A DNA stretch of 53,501 bases from contig JANSLP010000235.1 of the NCBI GenBank assembly GCA_029298735.1, forward strand, positions 1-53,501. The letters run 5' to 3'. The stretch's first letter is position 1; each line of letters begins with the position of its first letter. Origin of the DNA: Ophiostoma sp. CBS 140.51 (lineage: Eukaryota > Ascomycota > Sordariomycetes > Ophiostomatales > Ophiostomataceae). This document shows positions 20,901 through 30,110 of this stretch, piece by piece. Under the pieces are notes generated by a model. The model was given only the letters and a program-made list of their open reading frames with translations. It did not search any database and was not told the DNA's origin. The translations under genes were made by a program, and so were the position numbers.

Positions 20901-21368
20901 CAGACAAGCGGTAGGAACGAGGCACAGCTTTGACGGTCGATTGGGGACGATCGTTTCTGCTTAGCAATACACTCTTCGGGGTGAAGCAATTGAGCCGCGT
21001 CCAGAGGTGGGGTCTGTGTTGTCGTCGAGTCGTCGTCGAGTCGATTGAGAAAAGAGTAGAGAGGAAAGATGTTGGTCCCTCGCGGAGCTCGACCTATTTA
21101 TACCAGTCGTCCCCCCTCCTTTGCAATCACATCATCTGAATGACGCCATCCCCCAACACGACCATAATTCATCCCATCATCCCACCAAAAACACCACCAC
21201 TCTTCTCCCACACTTTTCCAATTGACACTGACACTGACACAATTGCCAATTGCCAATTGCACTCAATTCCAACGTCAGCATCCCGCCATCCTTCAGCCTC
21301 GTCAGCCTCGCCACAACGCCGTCCCTTCCACTTTAACCACACGACAAAACCCCCCCGCTCAATTTAAA
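17949..21368. other. 3.4-kb gene-poor interval between divergent genes
   Basis: No gene can be supported. Open frames on both strands are short, overlapping and without splice-consistent structure. A tract of alternating CCACGT/CCATGT-type simple sequence lies at about 19980-20025. GTCGTCGAGTCG-type repeats occur near 21011-21036. A possible TATA-like box (TATTTATA, 21095-21102) lies 267 bp before the DUF1993 start codon. The interval must include the promoters of the metallo-beta-lactamase and DUF1993 genes. Confidence 0.4.
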
Positions 21369-21887
21369 ATGGCCCCCGTCACCCTCTACGAGGTGTCCAT
21401 CACCACGTTCGCCAAGGGCCTCGTCACCCTTAAGCACATTCTCGAAAAGGCCGCCGAGCATGCCACCGCCCAGGGCCTGGGTGCCGACGCCTATGTGAAC
21501 GCTTCGCTGTGCGAGGACATGCGCGGCCTCGCCTTCCAGATCCAGGTCGCGTCCAACACCGCCAAGAAGAGCGTGTGGCGTCTGACCGGCACCGAGGTCG
21601 AGAGCTGGGCCGACGATGAGACCACCCTGGCCCAGCTGATTGCCCGCACCCAGCGCACCCTCGACCTGGTGCAGGCCGTCGATGAGGCGTCCATCACGGG
21701 CAAGGACGACAACATTGTCGAGCTGCAGATGGGCAAGGCGGGCACGCGCAACATGCCGGCCAAGGCCTATGTCTTGACCTATGCCGTCCCCAACTTCTTC
21801 TTCCACCTGCAGACGGCGTATGCCATCTTGCGGGCGCAGGGTGTGCCCCTGGGCAAGTCAGACTACCTGGGCGGCTTTATGGCATAA
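21369..21887 (+). CDS. DUF1993 family protein
   Basis: Single exon, 172 aa, ATG at 21369 after a CT-rich/AT-rich leader. The sequence reads as a helical bundle with the landmarks VTLYEVSITTFAKGLVTLKH at the N-terminus, LCEDMRGLAFQIQVASNTAK in the middle, and FFFHLQTAYAILRAQGVPLG-KSDYLG at the C-terminus. These match the DUF1993 family, which has a DinB-like four-helix fold and no established function. Length is normal for the family and the gene appears intact. The codon use is strongly C-ending, which often marks highly expressed fungal genes. Upstream lies a TATA-like box and a pyrimidine-rich stretch. It converges on the Gig2-like gene. Confidence 0.88.
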   Translation: MAPVTLYEVSITTFAKGLVTLKHILEKAAEHATAQGLGADAYVNASLCEDMRGLAFQIQVASNTAKKSVWRLTGTEVESWADDETTLAQLIARTQRTLDLVQAVDEASITGKDDNIVELQMGKAGTRNMPAKAYVLTYAVPNFFFHLQTAYAILRAQGVPLGKSDYLGGFMA

Positions 21888-22241
21888 GCGTGAGGATGAG
21901 TGGAAAAGCGTTTGAATTGAATCAAAAAGGTCAAACTAGATAAAATAAAATAAATGAAATTTTCAGTTGAAATGATACTTCAAGAAGAGATTTTGCATGT
22001 CTTTCGTGATGATACCAAAAATATTATTAATTGAAGACTGAAGTATTCTTATTTTTTTGTTAAAAAAACTAAAAAAGGAAAACTAAAAACTAAAACAAAT
22101 CTTCAAATAAGACAAATCATTCCGTCTTAAATACAGAACACAACCAATCGAGTGAGAGAAAACCGACAATTGCATTTTAATTCAAGCAGTACTCAGTTTA
22201 ACAATTTAATTCATACATCATATCATTCCCCCTTCACCACT
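21888..22241. other. AT-rich convergent 3' region
   Basis: The 354-bp spacer between two converging genes is A+T-rich, with several ATTAAT/AAATAA-like tracts suitable for 3'-end formation in both directions. No gene is seen. Confidence 0.5.
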
Positions 22242-23837
22242 TTAAGGAAACCCCAGAATGGCATTCGCCTTGTTGGTAATCGCCTGCGCACCGGGCGAGG
22301 CATCCTTGCCAGCCACAAACGGCGCCAGTCCCATGGCCTGCCGCGCCTCTTCACTGCCCAGAGCCGACGCCTCCGGCCGGTTGACATGTTCACTCTCGCC
22401 CTTGCCACCGGGGAAATCGGGGCCAGGAAGACCCGTCAGAAACGCTTCACGCTGCCGCACCAGGTACCGCGCATTCACTTCTGTCAGCGGGCTGACAGGA
22501 ATGTACATGACACTCGAGTCGCTCGTGCCGTTGTGCACCTTGTCGACTGCATGGATGCCGTCGCAGTGCCAGACGACAAAGTCACCCGGCGCCACCTGGG
22601 GGACGTGGACCATGGTGCGGGCCAACTCCAAGTGAGGATGCAGCGTGTGGCCATCCGGTCCGTCGGGGAACTCTTGGCCATGGCCCGGGGTGGCGCCTTG
22701 GAGGTCACTGTTCATGGCGCTGCCCGAGGTGAACTGCCAGTTCTCTTTTGAGAGGAACTCGGTTGGGGAGACGGCGTCGACTGGCCGCTTCGCCGCAAAG
22801 AATGGCCTCAACAAGGTGTAGACCGTGGCCAGTTTGGCCAAGGGATACACCAACAGGGTGCCCTGCCGGGGCCCGACATCCGAGATGCTCAGCCAGCCCT
22901 GGAACGCGCGGAAGACGCTGCACGCGCCGAGGCCAGAGTGCAGGTCGCAAACGGCCGCAGCACGCTTGCCTGCATCCCACGCATCGTACTCTTCCCACTG
23001 CCCACGAAACACCTCGTCATACACTTTGCCCAGCCCATAGCCCTGGGGCTCCCACCGCTCAACACTGCCGCCGTCTTGGTGCGGGCCCAGGGCGAACCGC
23101 GCATCACCAGGCAGACGGATCCGCAGACGGTCGGCGTACATGGTGGGCTGGTTAATATCGACAGGCGCCTCGGGGTCGGGCACGTGCCACAACGACTGCA
23201 TCAGCCGCTTTTGCGTCTGCACCAAATTGGGGTGCCCGCGGGCGGCTAGCTGGGCAGCCGACCAGTAGAGCTCGTACACTTGCGGGTTCTCCGGCGGAAA
23301 CCCCTTTGTCTTGTCCTTGTTCTCGGCGACGTACTGTTCGATGGAGTCCTTGTAGGCGCGGGCCTCGTCGCGCGGGATCACGCCGCGCACGACAGCGACG
23401 CCTCTTTTCTTGAGCTCGCTTCTCTGACTCTGGAGGTCTTCGTCGAGGTGCGAGAACCGCAGGGACGGAATGACATCCGGACCGAGACGCGCGATAGTAT
23501 CATTCTCTTCCTTGAGGACATCAAGAAGACGCTCCCAGCTGGCCACGATCTGGGCCTCGTCGTGATCGGCCACTAGGGACAGCTTGAGTTGCCGGTAACG
23601 GTCGGCCAGGGGTGTGGCGTTGAGCCCGGACAGAGATGCAAACGAGTCAGAAATGTCGCCCTCACGCTTGCCCTGCGACGGAGGTGGTGGTGGTGGCGGA
23701 ACGGTCGCCGTAGATGTGGTTGACGCCATGGAAGCCATGTTGATGCACCGGAGCTGTGTGAAGCGGGAAGAAAGACGGGATACTCTGGCGGTTTGTTTTA
23801 AGGTTCCTGGCCGGAAGAGAATGTGGATTGTGGACAT
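22242..23837 (-). CDS. DUF1479 / Gig2-like Fe(II)/2-oxoglutarate oxygenase-fold protein
   Basis: Single exon, 531 aa from the ATG at 23837. A second in-frame ATG at 23738 would give 498 aa. The extra 33 residues are Arg-rich and free of acids, resembling a mitochondrial presequence. The family core follows: RSELKKRGVAVVRGVIPRDE, YWSAAQLAARGHPN, the metal-type motif GPHQDGGSVERW (His253, Asp255), DLHSGLGACSVFRAFQGWLS, and WHCDGIHAVDKVHNG with the probable distal His429. DUF1479 includes Candida Gig2 (N-acetylglucosamine-induced) and bacterial YbiU. The fold is that of 2-oxoglutarate dioxygenases; the substrate is unknown. A Pro run lies just after the second ATG. Confidence 0.83.
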   Translation of the reverse strand: MSTIHILFRPGTLKQTARVSRLSSRFTQLRCINMASMASTTSTATVPPPPPPPSQGKREGDISDSFASLSGLNATPLADRYRQLKLSLVADHDEAQIVASWERLLDVLKEENDTIARLGPDVIPSLRFSHLDEDLQSQRSELKKRGVAVVRGVIPRDEARAYKDSIEQYVAENKDKTKGFPPENPQVYELYWSAAQLAARGHPNLVQTQKRLMQSLWHVPDPEAPVDINQPTMYADRLRIRLPGDARFALGPHQDGGSVERWEPQGYGLGKVYDEVFRGQWEEYDAWDAGKRAAAVCDLHSGLGACSVFRAFQGWLSISDVGPRQGTLLVYPLAKLATVYTLLRPFFAAKRPVDAVSPTEFLSKENWQFTSGSAMNSDLQGATPGHGQEFPDGPDGHTLHPHLELARTMVHVPQVAPGDFVVWHCDGIHAVDKVHNGTSDSSVMYIPVSPLTEVNARYLVRQREAFLTGLPGPDFPGGKGESEHVNRPEASALGSEEARQAMGLAPFVAGKDASPGAQAITNKANAILGFP

Positions 23838-25211
23838 GTTGAGAGAAGGGAGAGACAACAGAAACTATTAAATAGACGACAAAAGAGGGGAAGATGGAAG
23901 ATGGGAGATGGACGATGAAGACACCCTGCTTGGGATGCCTTGTGATGCCTTGTGATGGTAAGCGTCGAGATGTAACGTTTGATATATTGAATGTTGTGCT
24001 GTGCTAGACGAATGAATGTTTCCAGAATGGTTCTAAAGGATTGATCAACTGCAACAACTAAGAGGAAGAGAGCAGAGACGGACTCTATTTATTGGGCATG
24101 ACCGGAAAAGAGAAGTAGAGAAAGGGACCTTGATGAAGTTGATGGCTGCACTCTTTGTCCTGTCGGAGTTTCGTTTTCGGGTAAACTGCTCTTTTCTTTC
24201 CCATCTCTCAGTCCCCGTTTCTTCTCGGCCCTTTTTATCAATCTGCATCAATGTTAAGAAAACCTCATTACCGTATAGCCTTTCTCAAAGATAATCTGGT
24301 GCTCCAAAATGATTTTCCATCTCCTCGCTTTTCCTTGTTCATGATTGCCGACATTGAGACTGCTTACTGGGGTGGGCAATGTTGCATATTCCCGTTCATT
24401 ATGGTCCATGCATCCCTTACTGAGCTAGCCCCGAGCCTTCTTTCCACTTTCCCGAGCGTACTTTTCTCTTTTCTTGTTTTCTTCTTTTCGTACCTTTTGC
24501 CGTGATTTGACGTCGCCACGACTGTTTGGTGTCGTAGTAGGTTGTAGGCTTGACGTAGTGCGGGGCCCGGAGTTGACGCATTTGTCATAGTGTGTAAAAT
24601 GGTGGCGTGTGATTGGCCGACCAGCGGAGGTGCTAAATCGAGAAAACTCCGCCTCCGCCATTTTCTTTTTGTCGAGGAGTTTTCGTGAGGAAGGTGCGAA
24701 AGGCGACGACTGAATAGAATTGTACGGCCACGGCAAGAGCGAGTCGACACAACATAGCATACGGCAAGAGCAAAATCACGACGCAACGTACGATTAGACC
24801 ATTAGCGACGGCAAGCGCGACCACGACAGGCTCCCCCCCTCCCGATTGGCATTCCCATCGACTACCCTCTTCGACCGTCCAACAAACCCTCCCCCCCATC
24901 CCTCGTCTCACTCCGCCGGCACTTGTTTGTCGGAGCCAAACGCAGACAGGCATTCCCGCCCTTTGATCCTGACGGCCCCAGTTTCTCCCTCTCGAACACC
25001 CAATACCCTGTCTCGCTTTTCTCCTCAGTCTCCTCATTTCTCCTCACTCCCGTCCTATCCCCAAGACCGACAAAAGCAGACCAACCCATACCCGTCGATC
25101 CAGAGCCGCTCGCTCGAGCCTTTGGGAAGCTCCGACAGGGACGAGTCGACATCATCTCCGACATTTACTTCTCTTGGCCTTTTATTTTCCGACGCACTCT
25201 CGACCCTCAAC
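23838..25211. other. Divergent promoter region, Gig2-like gene / half-cluster regulator
   Basis: The 1.37-kb interval holds no supported gene. The part nearest the regulator (about 24840-25211) is C-rich and open in the frame of the regulator but has no ATG, so it is read as 5' UTR. A purine-rich tract lies near 23880-23920, close to the Gig2-like start. Two copies of GATGCCTTGTGATG-like sequence occur at 23935-23956. Confidence 0.4.
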
Positions 25212-27947
25212 ATGTCTGCCGCCCCTTCCTCAACACCCGTCAAATGGGTCGCCTCCGACCACGACGGACTGCCCATGAAGAGAAAACAGGTTGCACAGGC
25301 GTGTGATACGTGTAGGAAGAGGAAGGTAGTTACTACGTTGCGCCCACACCATTCCATGCGTGAAAGGCAATGGACACCGCTGACCACTCTGCAGAAACGA
25401 TGTATCCACCAGGACGACGGCGGAAGACCCGGCACGGCTACCGACGCCGCCCGGAAGCCCGGGGCCTCGGCTGACGATGAAGACGCTACCCAGGTGGCCG
25501 CTAACCGGCTGATGGAGCTGTCGTCCTCTCGCTTTATCTCGGACCTCAACCCGGAGGGCATGTTTATCCAGGCGGCCACGCCGGCACTCAAACCCGAGGG
25601 CGGGTCGACCTACCGGGACAAGAACGACCTCGGCGTGTGGCTGCCGCCGTATTCGCAGAGACAACAGGAAGACGGAGGTAGTGGGAGCGGTGGAGATGGG
25701 GACGATGATGAGGAGCCAGAAGGGGCTGGCGACAGCCAGGCTCAAAACCAGACCGCCGGCAATGGCGCGCAGATGGACGACAGTGCCCGCAACCTGATAT
25801 CGCAGTTTGGGGGGATGAACGGACTGGCGGCCCACAGTGGTGGTGCAAACGGTAGCCAGAACGGTTCCACAGCCGGCACCTCGGGGACAGGTACCACCCA
25901 CGCGCCCAAGCAACGCCGCCGCAGCCGGAACCACCGGCGGCCCAATTTTGGCGGCCGGTCTGCCGTCTCCGAAGCCGCACTCATCTATGAGCGGGCCAAG
26001 TACACGTTTGTCAAGGAGTGCCTTACAATCTACCCTCCCGACGAAGACTTTGCCGTACTGCACCGCATCTATTGCGAGAAAGTGCACCCACTTCTCCCTG
26101 TCCTGAAAGATGCCGACCTGCAGCGGGCATCCACGACACCGATGTCGCCGTCTCCGGCGCCGACCGCCATCGGCAATGGAACCGGCACATCTGCCTCCCC
26201 ATCCAAGTCAACACCCACATCACAATCCTCCTATCCTGCCCACCCTCCCCAAACTGCCTTTACTGCCTCCATCTTCCCCACAGTCGTCAAGCAGATCATT
26301 GCCCTGTCGGCCGCCACAACCGATCAGGAGGCTGCTGCTTCACATTTGCGGTTGGAGCCGAATGGTCCCCTCCTTACACCCCGCGAGTTCCACCACCGCC
26401 TGACGGACGCCGTGTCCACCATCCTGGACGCCGACATGATCCCTCACCGCTTCGACTACATCCGCGCCACCATTCTGCTGTCCTTCTTCTACCAACCGTC
26501 TGCCGAGGTCGACCGCAACAAGCCTTCCTTTTTGTGTACCCAGGCCGTCCACCACTTCCAGACCATTGGTGCACACCTCCTGGGTTACCGTCCGGAACAG
26601 CCCGACGACGATGTCGAGCGTGTATTTTGTGCCTTGTGGGCCTTGGATAGGTTGGCTTCGGTGCTCTACGCCCGCCCTTGCATGATGCACGCCTATGACA
26701 ACGGCAAAGACCCGGAGCAGTGCTTGGTCAACCAACCTCCCTGTTTCCGGCTGTTCATGTCGGTCATTCTGTGGCTCGACAAGGTTATTCATCTGTACCG
26801 GCCCCGCCAGCCCTTTGTCATGATTGACATTCCCGTCTACGAAGCACTGATCTTGGACGCCCAGGCCGAGAAGCTGCCGTCCATGCTCTTGGGCACCATT
26901 GAAATTCTGTATCATACGGTGTGCGTGCTGTCCTGTCGACAGCCGTTGAGTGCCTTCACCGACGTCTCCGACGTGTCGACGCTCAACCGCGACGACCGCA
27001 CGTACCTGCCCATCTCGATAATGAACCCCCGCCGGTCGCACTCGTCGGACCGTATTGTCTGGGTCACACAGACTCAGCCCATTTGTCTGTTTCCGTTTGT
27101 GCCCTACGCCGTGTCCATTGCCCTGAGTGTCCAGTACAAGAAGATGCGGTACAGCCGCACGCCTCTCTTCCGGACGCGCGCCCGTGTCGGGTTCAAAGAC
27201 ATTGTCGCCCTCCTCAGAAGCATGGGCGATGTGTTTATCAATGCACGAGTGAATGCCGCGCTGGGCGAGAGTATTTGGCGGCAAATGGAGAAAACGGCGA
27301 CGACACTCGCACGGGAGGAACTCGAGGCCGGCGCCGGAGGCAGCGGGACGACAGCAGCCACGGGGCCCATGGGTCCACCACCTGTGCCAGAGACGGCAAA
27401 GAAGACGACCAACCTGACAGCGTCCACACCTGCACCCACGGCTACCACTGCCCCTGCATTCGTCTCATCTTCATCTTCCGTCTCATCAGCGGCTGCACCG
27501 ACAACCGTGACGGGAGGAACAGCACCGACAGTGACACCTGCACCAACAGCAACAGCATCTGATCTTCAACAGCATGTCCCACAGACTGGTCACAGCGAGT
27601 TCGTCTACGACCCGACAACGACCACTGTGACAGCAGCCAACAGCACACCCACCACAATGCATCTCTCGTCCGGGGCTGGAGTGATTGCCCCAATCGCGGA
27701 GGGTGTGGCGACGACGACAACACAGGCAGTACATCCCCCACTGTTCCCGCCTGCCCAGCTGCCACCCCTTACACAACAGCCTTTGCCCGAAATCGACCTG
27801 TCGGTGTTGGACAGTCTGGACACGGACATTGACTTGTTTGGCAATTTCGATCCGAGTTTTGATTTGGGTGCGATTGATACGGCGTTGGAGGCGAATTTGG
27901 ACATGGCCATTCCGCAGAATTGGACGCCGTGGAATAATCTTGTCTAG
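25212..27947 (+). CDS. Fungal-specific transcription factor with a half Zn2Cys6 cluster
   Basis: Two exons, 25212..25325 and 25395..27947, give 888 aa; ATG 25212 is the first in frame. The intron (25326-25394) has GTAGTT, CTGAC and CAG. It is 69 nt and stop-free, so the unspliced message also stays open. Splicing yields CDTCRKRKKRC: Cys31, Cys34 and Cys41 with C-x2-C-x6-C spacing. The second Cys triad of a normal cluster is absent; the chain continues IHQDDGGRPG. A RFISDLNPEGMF motif, acidic and basic low-complexity regions and a fungal_trans-type middle homology region (about 250-660, including HFQTIGAHLLGYRPE and ALWALDRLASVLYARPCM) follow. The C-terminus is Thr/Pro-rich and ends in an acidic, activation-like segment. 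Target genes are unknown. Confidence 0.82.
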   Translation: MSAAPSSTPVKWVASDHDGLPMKRKQVAQACDTCRKRKVVTTLRPHHSMRERQWTPLTTLQKRCIHQDDGGRPGTATDAARKPGASADDEDATQVAANRLMELSSSRFISDLNPEGMFIQAATPALKPEGGSTYRDKNDLGVWLPPYSQRQQEDGGSGSGGDGDDDEEPEGAGDSQAQNQTAGNGAQMDDSARNLISQFGGMNGLAAHSGGANGSQNGSTAGTSGTGTTHAPKQRRRSRNHRRPNFGGRSAVSEAALIYERAKYTFVKECLTIYPPDEDFAVLHRIYCEKVHPLLPVLKDADLQRASTTPMSPSPAPTAIGNGTGTSASPSKSTPTSQSSYPAHPPQTAFTASIFPTVVKQIIALSAATTDQEAAASHLRLEPNGPLLTPREFHHRLTDAVSTILDADMIPHRFDYIRATILLSFFYQPSAEVDRNKPSFLCTQAVHHFQTIGAHLLGYRPEQPDDDVERVFCALWALDRLASVLYARPCMMHAYDNGKDPEQCLVNQPPCFRLFMSVILWLDKVIHLYRPRQPFVMIDIPVYEALILDAQAEKLPSMLLGTIEILYHTVCVLSCRQPLSAFTDVSDVSTLNRDDRTYLPISIMNPRRSHSSDRIVWVTQTQPICLFPFVPYAVSIALSVQYKKMRYSRTPLFRTRARVGFKDIVALLRSMGDVFINARVNAALGESIWRQMEKTATTLAREELEAGAGGSGTTAATGPMGPPPVPETAKKTTNLTASTPAPTATTAPAFVSSSSSVSSAAAPTTVTGGTAPTVTPAPTATASDLQQHVPQTGHSEFVYDPTTTTVTAANSTPTTMHLSSGAGVIAPIAEGVATTTTQAVHPPLFPPAQLPPLTQQPLPEIDLSVLDSLDTDIDLFGNFDPSFDLGAIDTALEANLDMAIPQNWTPWNNLV

Positions 27948-28804
27948 CGGAGCACGCGAAGCGGGCGACGATTGTGTTTTTCGTGAAGCGATACTACAAG
28001 AACGGCGACTCCCGTGGGGGTCACTTCATTACCCGCGAAATTCGTACGTCTCCAACAGCGACGAAAAGACAGCGTCGTATGTGACCGTTGATCAGGGTCT
28101 TTGGAGTACAGACAGGGGACGGACAGGGCACATGAGATGTATGTGAACCTTGGTTAATACGGAGAGGACACTGGGAAGGGGTTGGTTTTGTCAACCGTTT
28201 TGGGTCGACATGTGGTTTGACTGGGCACAGCAACGAAACGGTGGACGGACGACAGGCGGCTCGTGTTTCTATTTCTGTTTGGCGTTGGGTGATGGTGAAA
28301 AGCTTTTTTTTTTTGTGTACATGTACACATCTTCTTACGATCTTCTCACATTTCTAACGATTTTCTGTTTCAATCACGCAAGATGATCATCCCTTATTTT
28401 GCCAGCCTGGCCGTGCTGCCGTCGCGTGTTCGAGGCCCATTCTTTCTCGTACTATGGTCGTCGACTTGAGCGGCTATCTACTCTCCTGCATCGTCTTCAG
28501 ACACGTTGTTTCGAAAAATGCACGCAAATACGAGAAGACTGTGTGTGAACTAGCCTCCTCGAGATGTACAAGTACACGGACTGCCTAGACCATCCCGTCT
28601 GTCGCAGGCTCTGCGTGTCCTGTGTCGAAGCTTTTGCCCACAGACATCGCGGGCGACCCAGGTTTTTGTGCAGATGCATACCAGGAGAATAAATAGAACA
28701 GATGAATGCACTACAACGAAGGACAAGCATAAAAATAAACATGAGCCGTCTTTGCATATTTCTGCATGCACTTTTACTTTTCTGCATACCTACCTGCACT
28801 TTGT

Positions 28805-29056
28805 TCAGCCCTCGATGTATTTTTGTATCACCAATTGGAAAGGAACAACAGTCTGTCCGTCTTGGTCGTACACAAGAAAGATTCTGTCAACAATGAGTTT
28901 GCCCGGCTCCCTCGGCGTGGTCGACTTCCGCTTTCGCATGTCCACCGAGGAACATGCTGCAGGTATCGCCCGAATTGGGATTTGTCCTCCGTATTCGCAG
29001 GAAAAGTCAACAATGCCAATACTAAGCGGCATGACATTGCGACGTGGAGCAGCTAT
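28805..29056 (-). pseudogene. Orphan C-terminal exon or gene remnant, unknown protein
   Basis: The minus strand is open from an acceptor-like ACATAG (exon from about 29056) to a TGA at 28805, and the translation looks genuinely protein-like. It reads from APRRNVMPLSIGIVDFSCEY through GKLIVDRIFLVYDQDGQ to QKYIEG. Alternating hydrophobic residues suggest beta strands, and two Cys are present. Upstream on the same strand (about 29120-29310) a Cys-rich frame (SGHCIVRYCPPVRS) ends at a stop 5' of the acceptor, and I could not find a donor that joins it in phase. It may be the last exon of a small, possibly secreted protein, or a decayed gene. Family unknown. Confidence 0.3.
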
Positions 29057-30060
29057 GTTTTTGTCAAGAAAAAAAAATACAAATAATGAACGGAAAGGGT
29101 ATCAAAATAAGACATGCAGTGGCTCAGTGGGAGCACGCAGTGGACAGTCACACAGTAACGGCCCCGGGATGAACATACAGGGATACCCCAGACTTGGATC
29201 CTCGGACAGGTTGACGAGACTGGCCAATACTACGAACAGGAGGACAATATCTGACAATACAGTGTCCACTCGGAATGCTGCAGTCACTCTGGAGTGGAGG
29301 TGACTGTGTTTGCTGGCAATCTTACAGCAGAAAAGTGCGACCTGTAGTCGACTCTGCCTTTCAAAAGAGCTCTCTTTCTCAGCAGTCCATTTCCCAAGAG
29401 ATGGGCGCCTGCAGGTCCTTCACCAGTGAGGGAAGAGCAAGAAATAGGCTACATGTACCCCGTACAATATTGTGCCTTTCCAATGGGTCTACTTTCACTT
29501 GTTCACTGCAAAAGAAAACTGATTGGGTAAAGAGATGGCCAGAAAAAGACGTGCCAAGAGACGGCAGGATCGCTTCTCTGCAAAACGTGGCAGGCGCTCG
29601 AGGCAGTCAAGTCTTGTTTTTGTCCAGTGTGGTTGCAGACGGAGAGAAAAGAGAGCCAACAGGAAAGGTAATCGAGAATCGACTAGAAAGCACACACGAC
29701 GCTGGGTGAGTCTTCTTCCTACTTCACGACATGCCTCGGTCTCGCATTTACATGCATTTATTTCTCAGCAGTGTCTGCACTTTCAATTCATGTCTTTTCC
29801 CTACGCGCTTTCTTCTTCATTTATTGGCTTCCTCCTCCTCCACCTGTCTCGTCTTACACATTTCTCCATAATCTTTCCCCTCTCTTGGCTGTCGTCGACT
29901 TACACAAATTCCCCAGTAAAAACTCCAGTAAATCCTTGCTGTGCCCACATAAAACAAGAGTATTCCTCCCGACACTCTCACGCCCTTGCCGCGATGGTCA
30001 TTTCCCGTTGTCGTCTGTTTTCGTTTCTTCTCCTCCTCTCTTTCTTCGACTTGTCTCCCC

Positions 30061-30110
30061 TCCTTTCTCCGCAGATCGCCACCCCTCCTTTCTCCGCAGA
30101 TCGCCACCCC
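30061..30110. repeat. 25-bp perfect tandem duplication
   Basis: A unit beginning TCCTTTCTCCGCAGATCGCC occurs twice back to back (30061-30085 and 30086-30110) in a pyrimidine-rich non-coding area. It looks like recent slippage or duplication. Confidence 0.9.

Noticed and set aside
24846..25211. N-terminal extension of the half-cluster regulator
   Set aside because: The frame is open but has no ATG before 25212, and its Ser/Pro-rich translation fits a 5' UTR.
26340..27284. 314-codon minus-strand frame
   Set aside because: Antisense of the fungal_trans domain of the half-cluster regulator.
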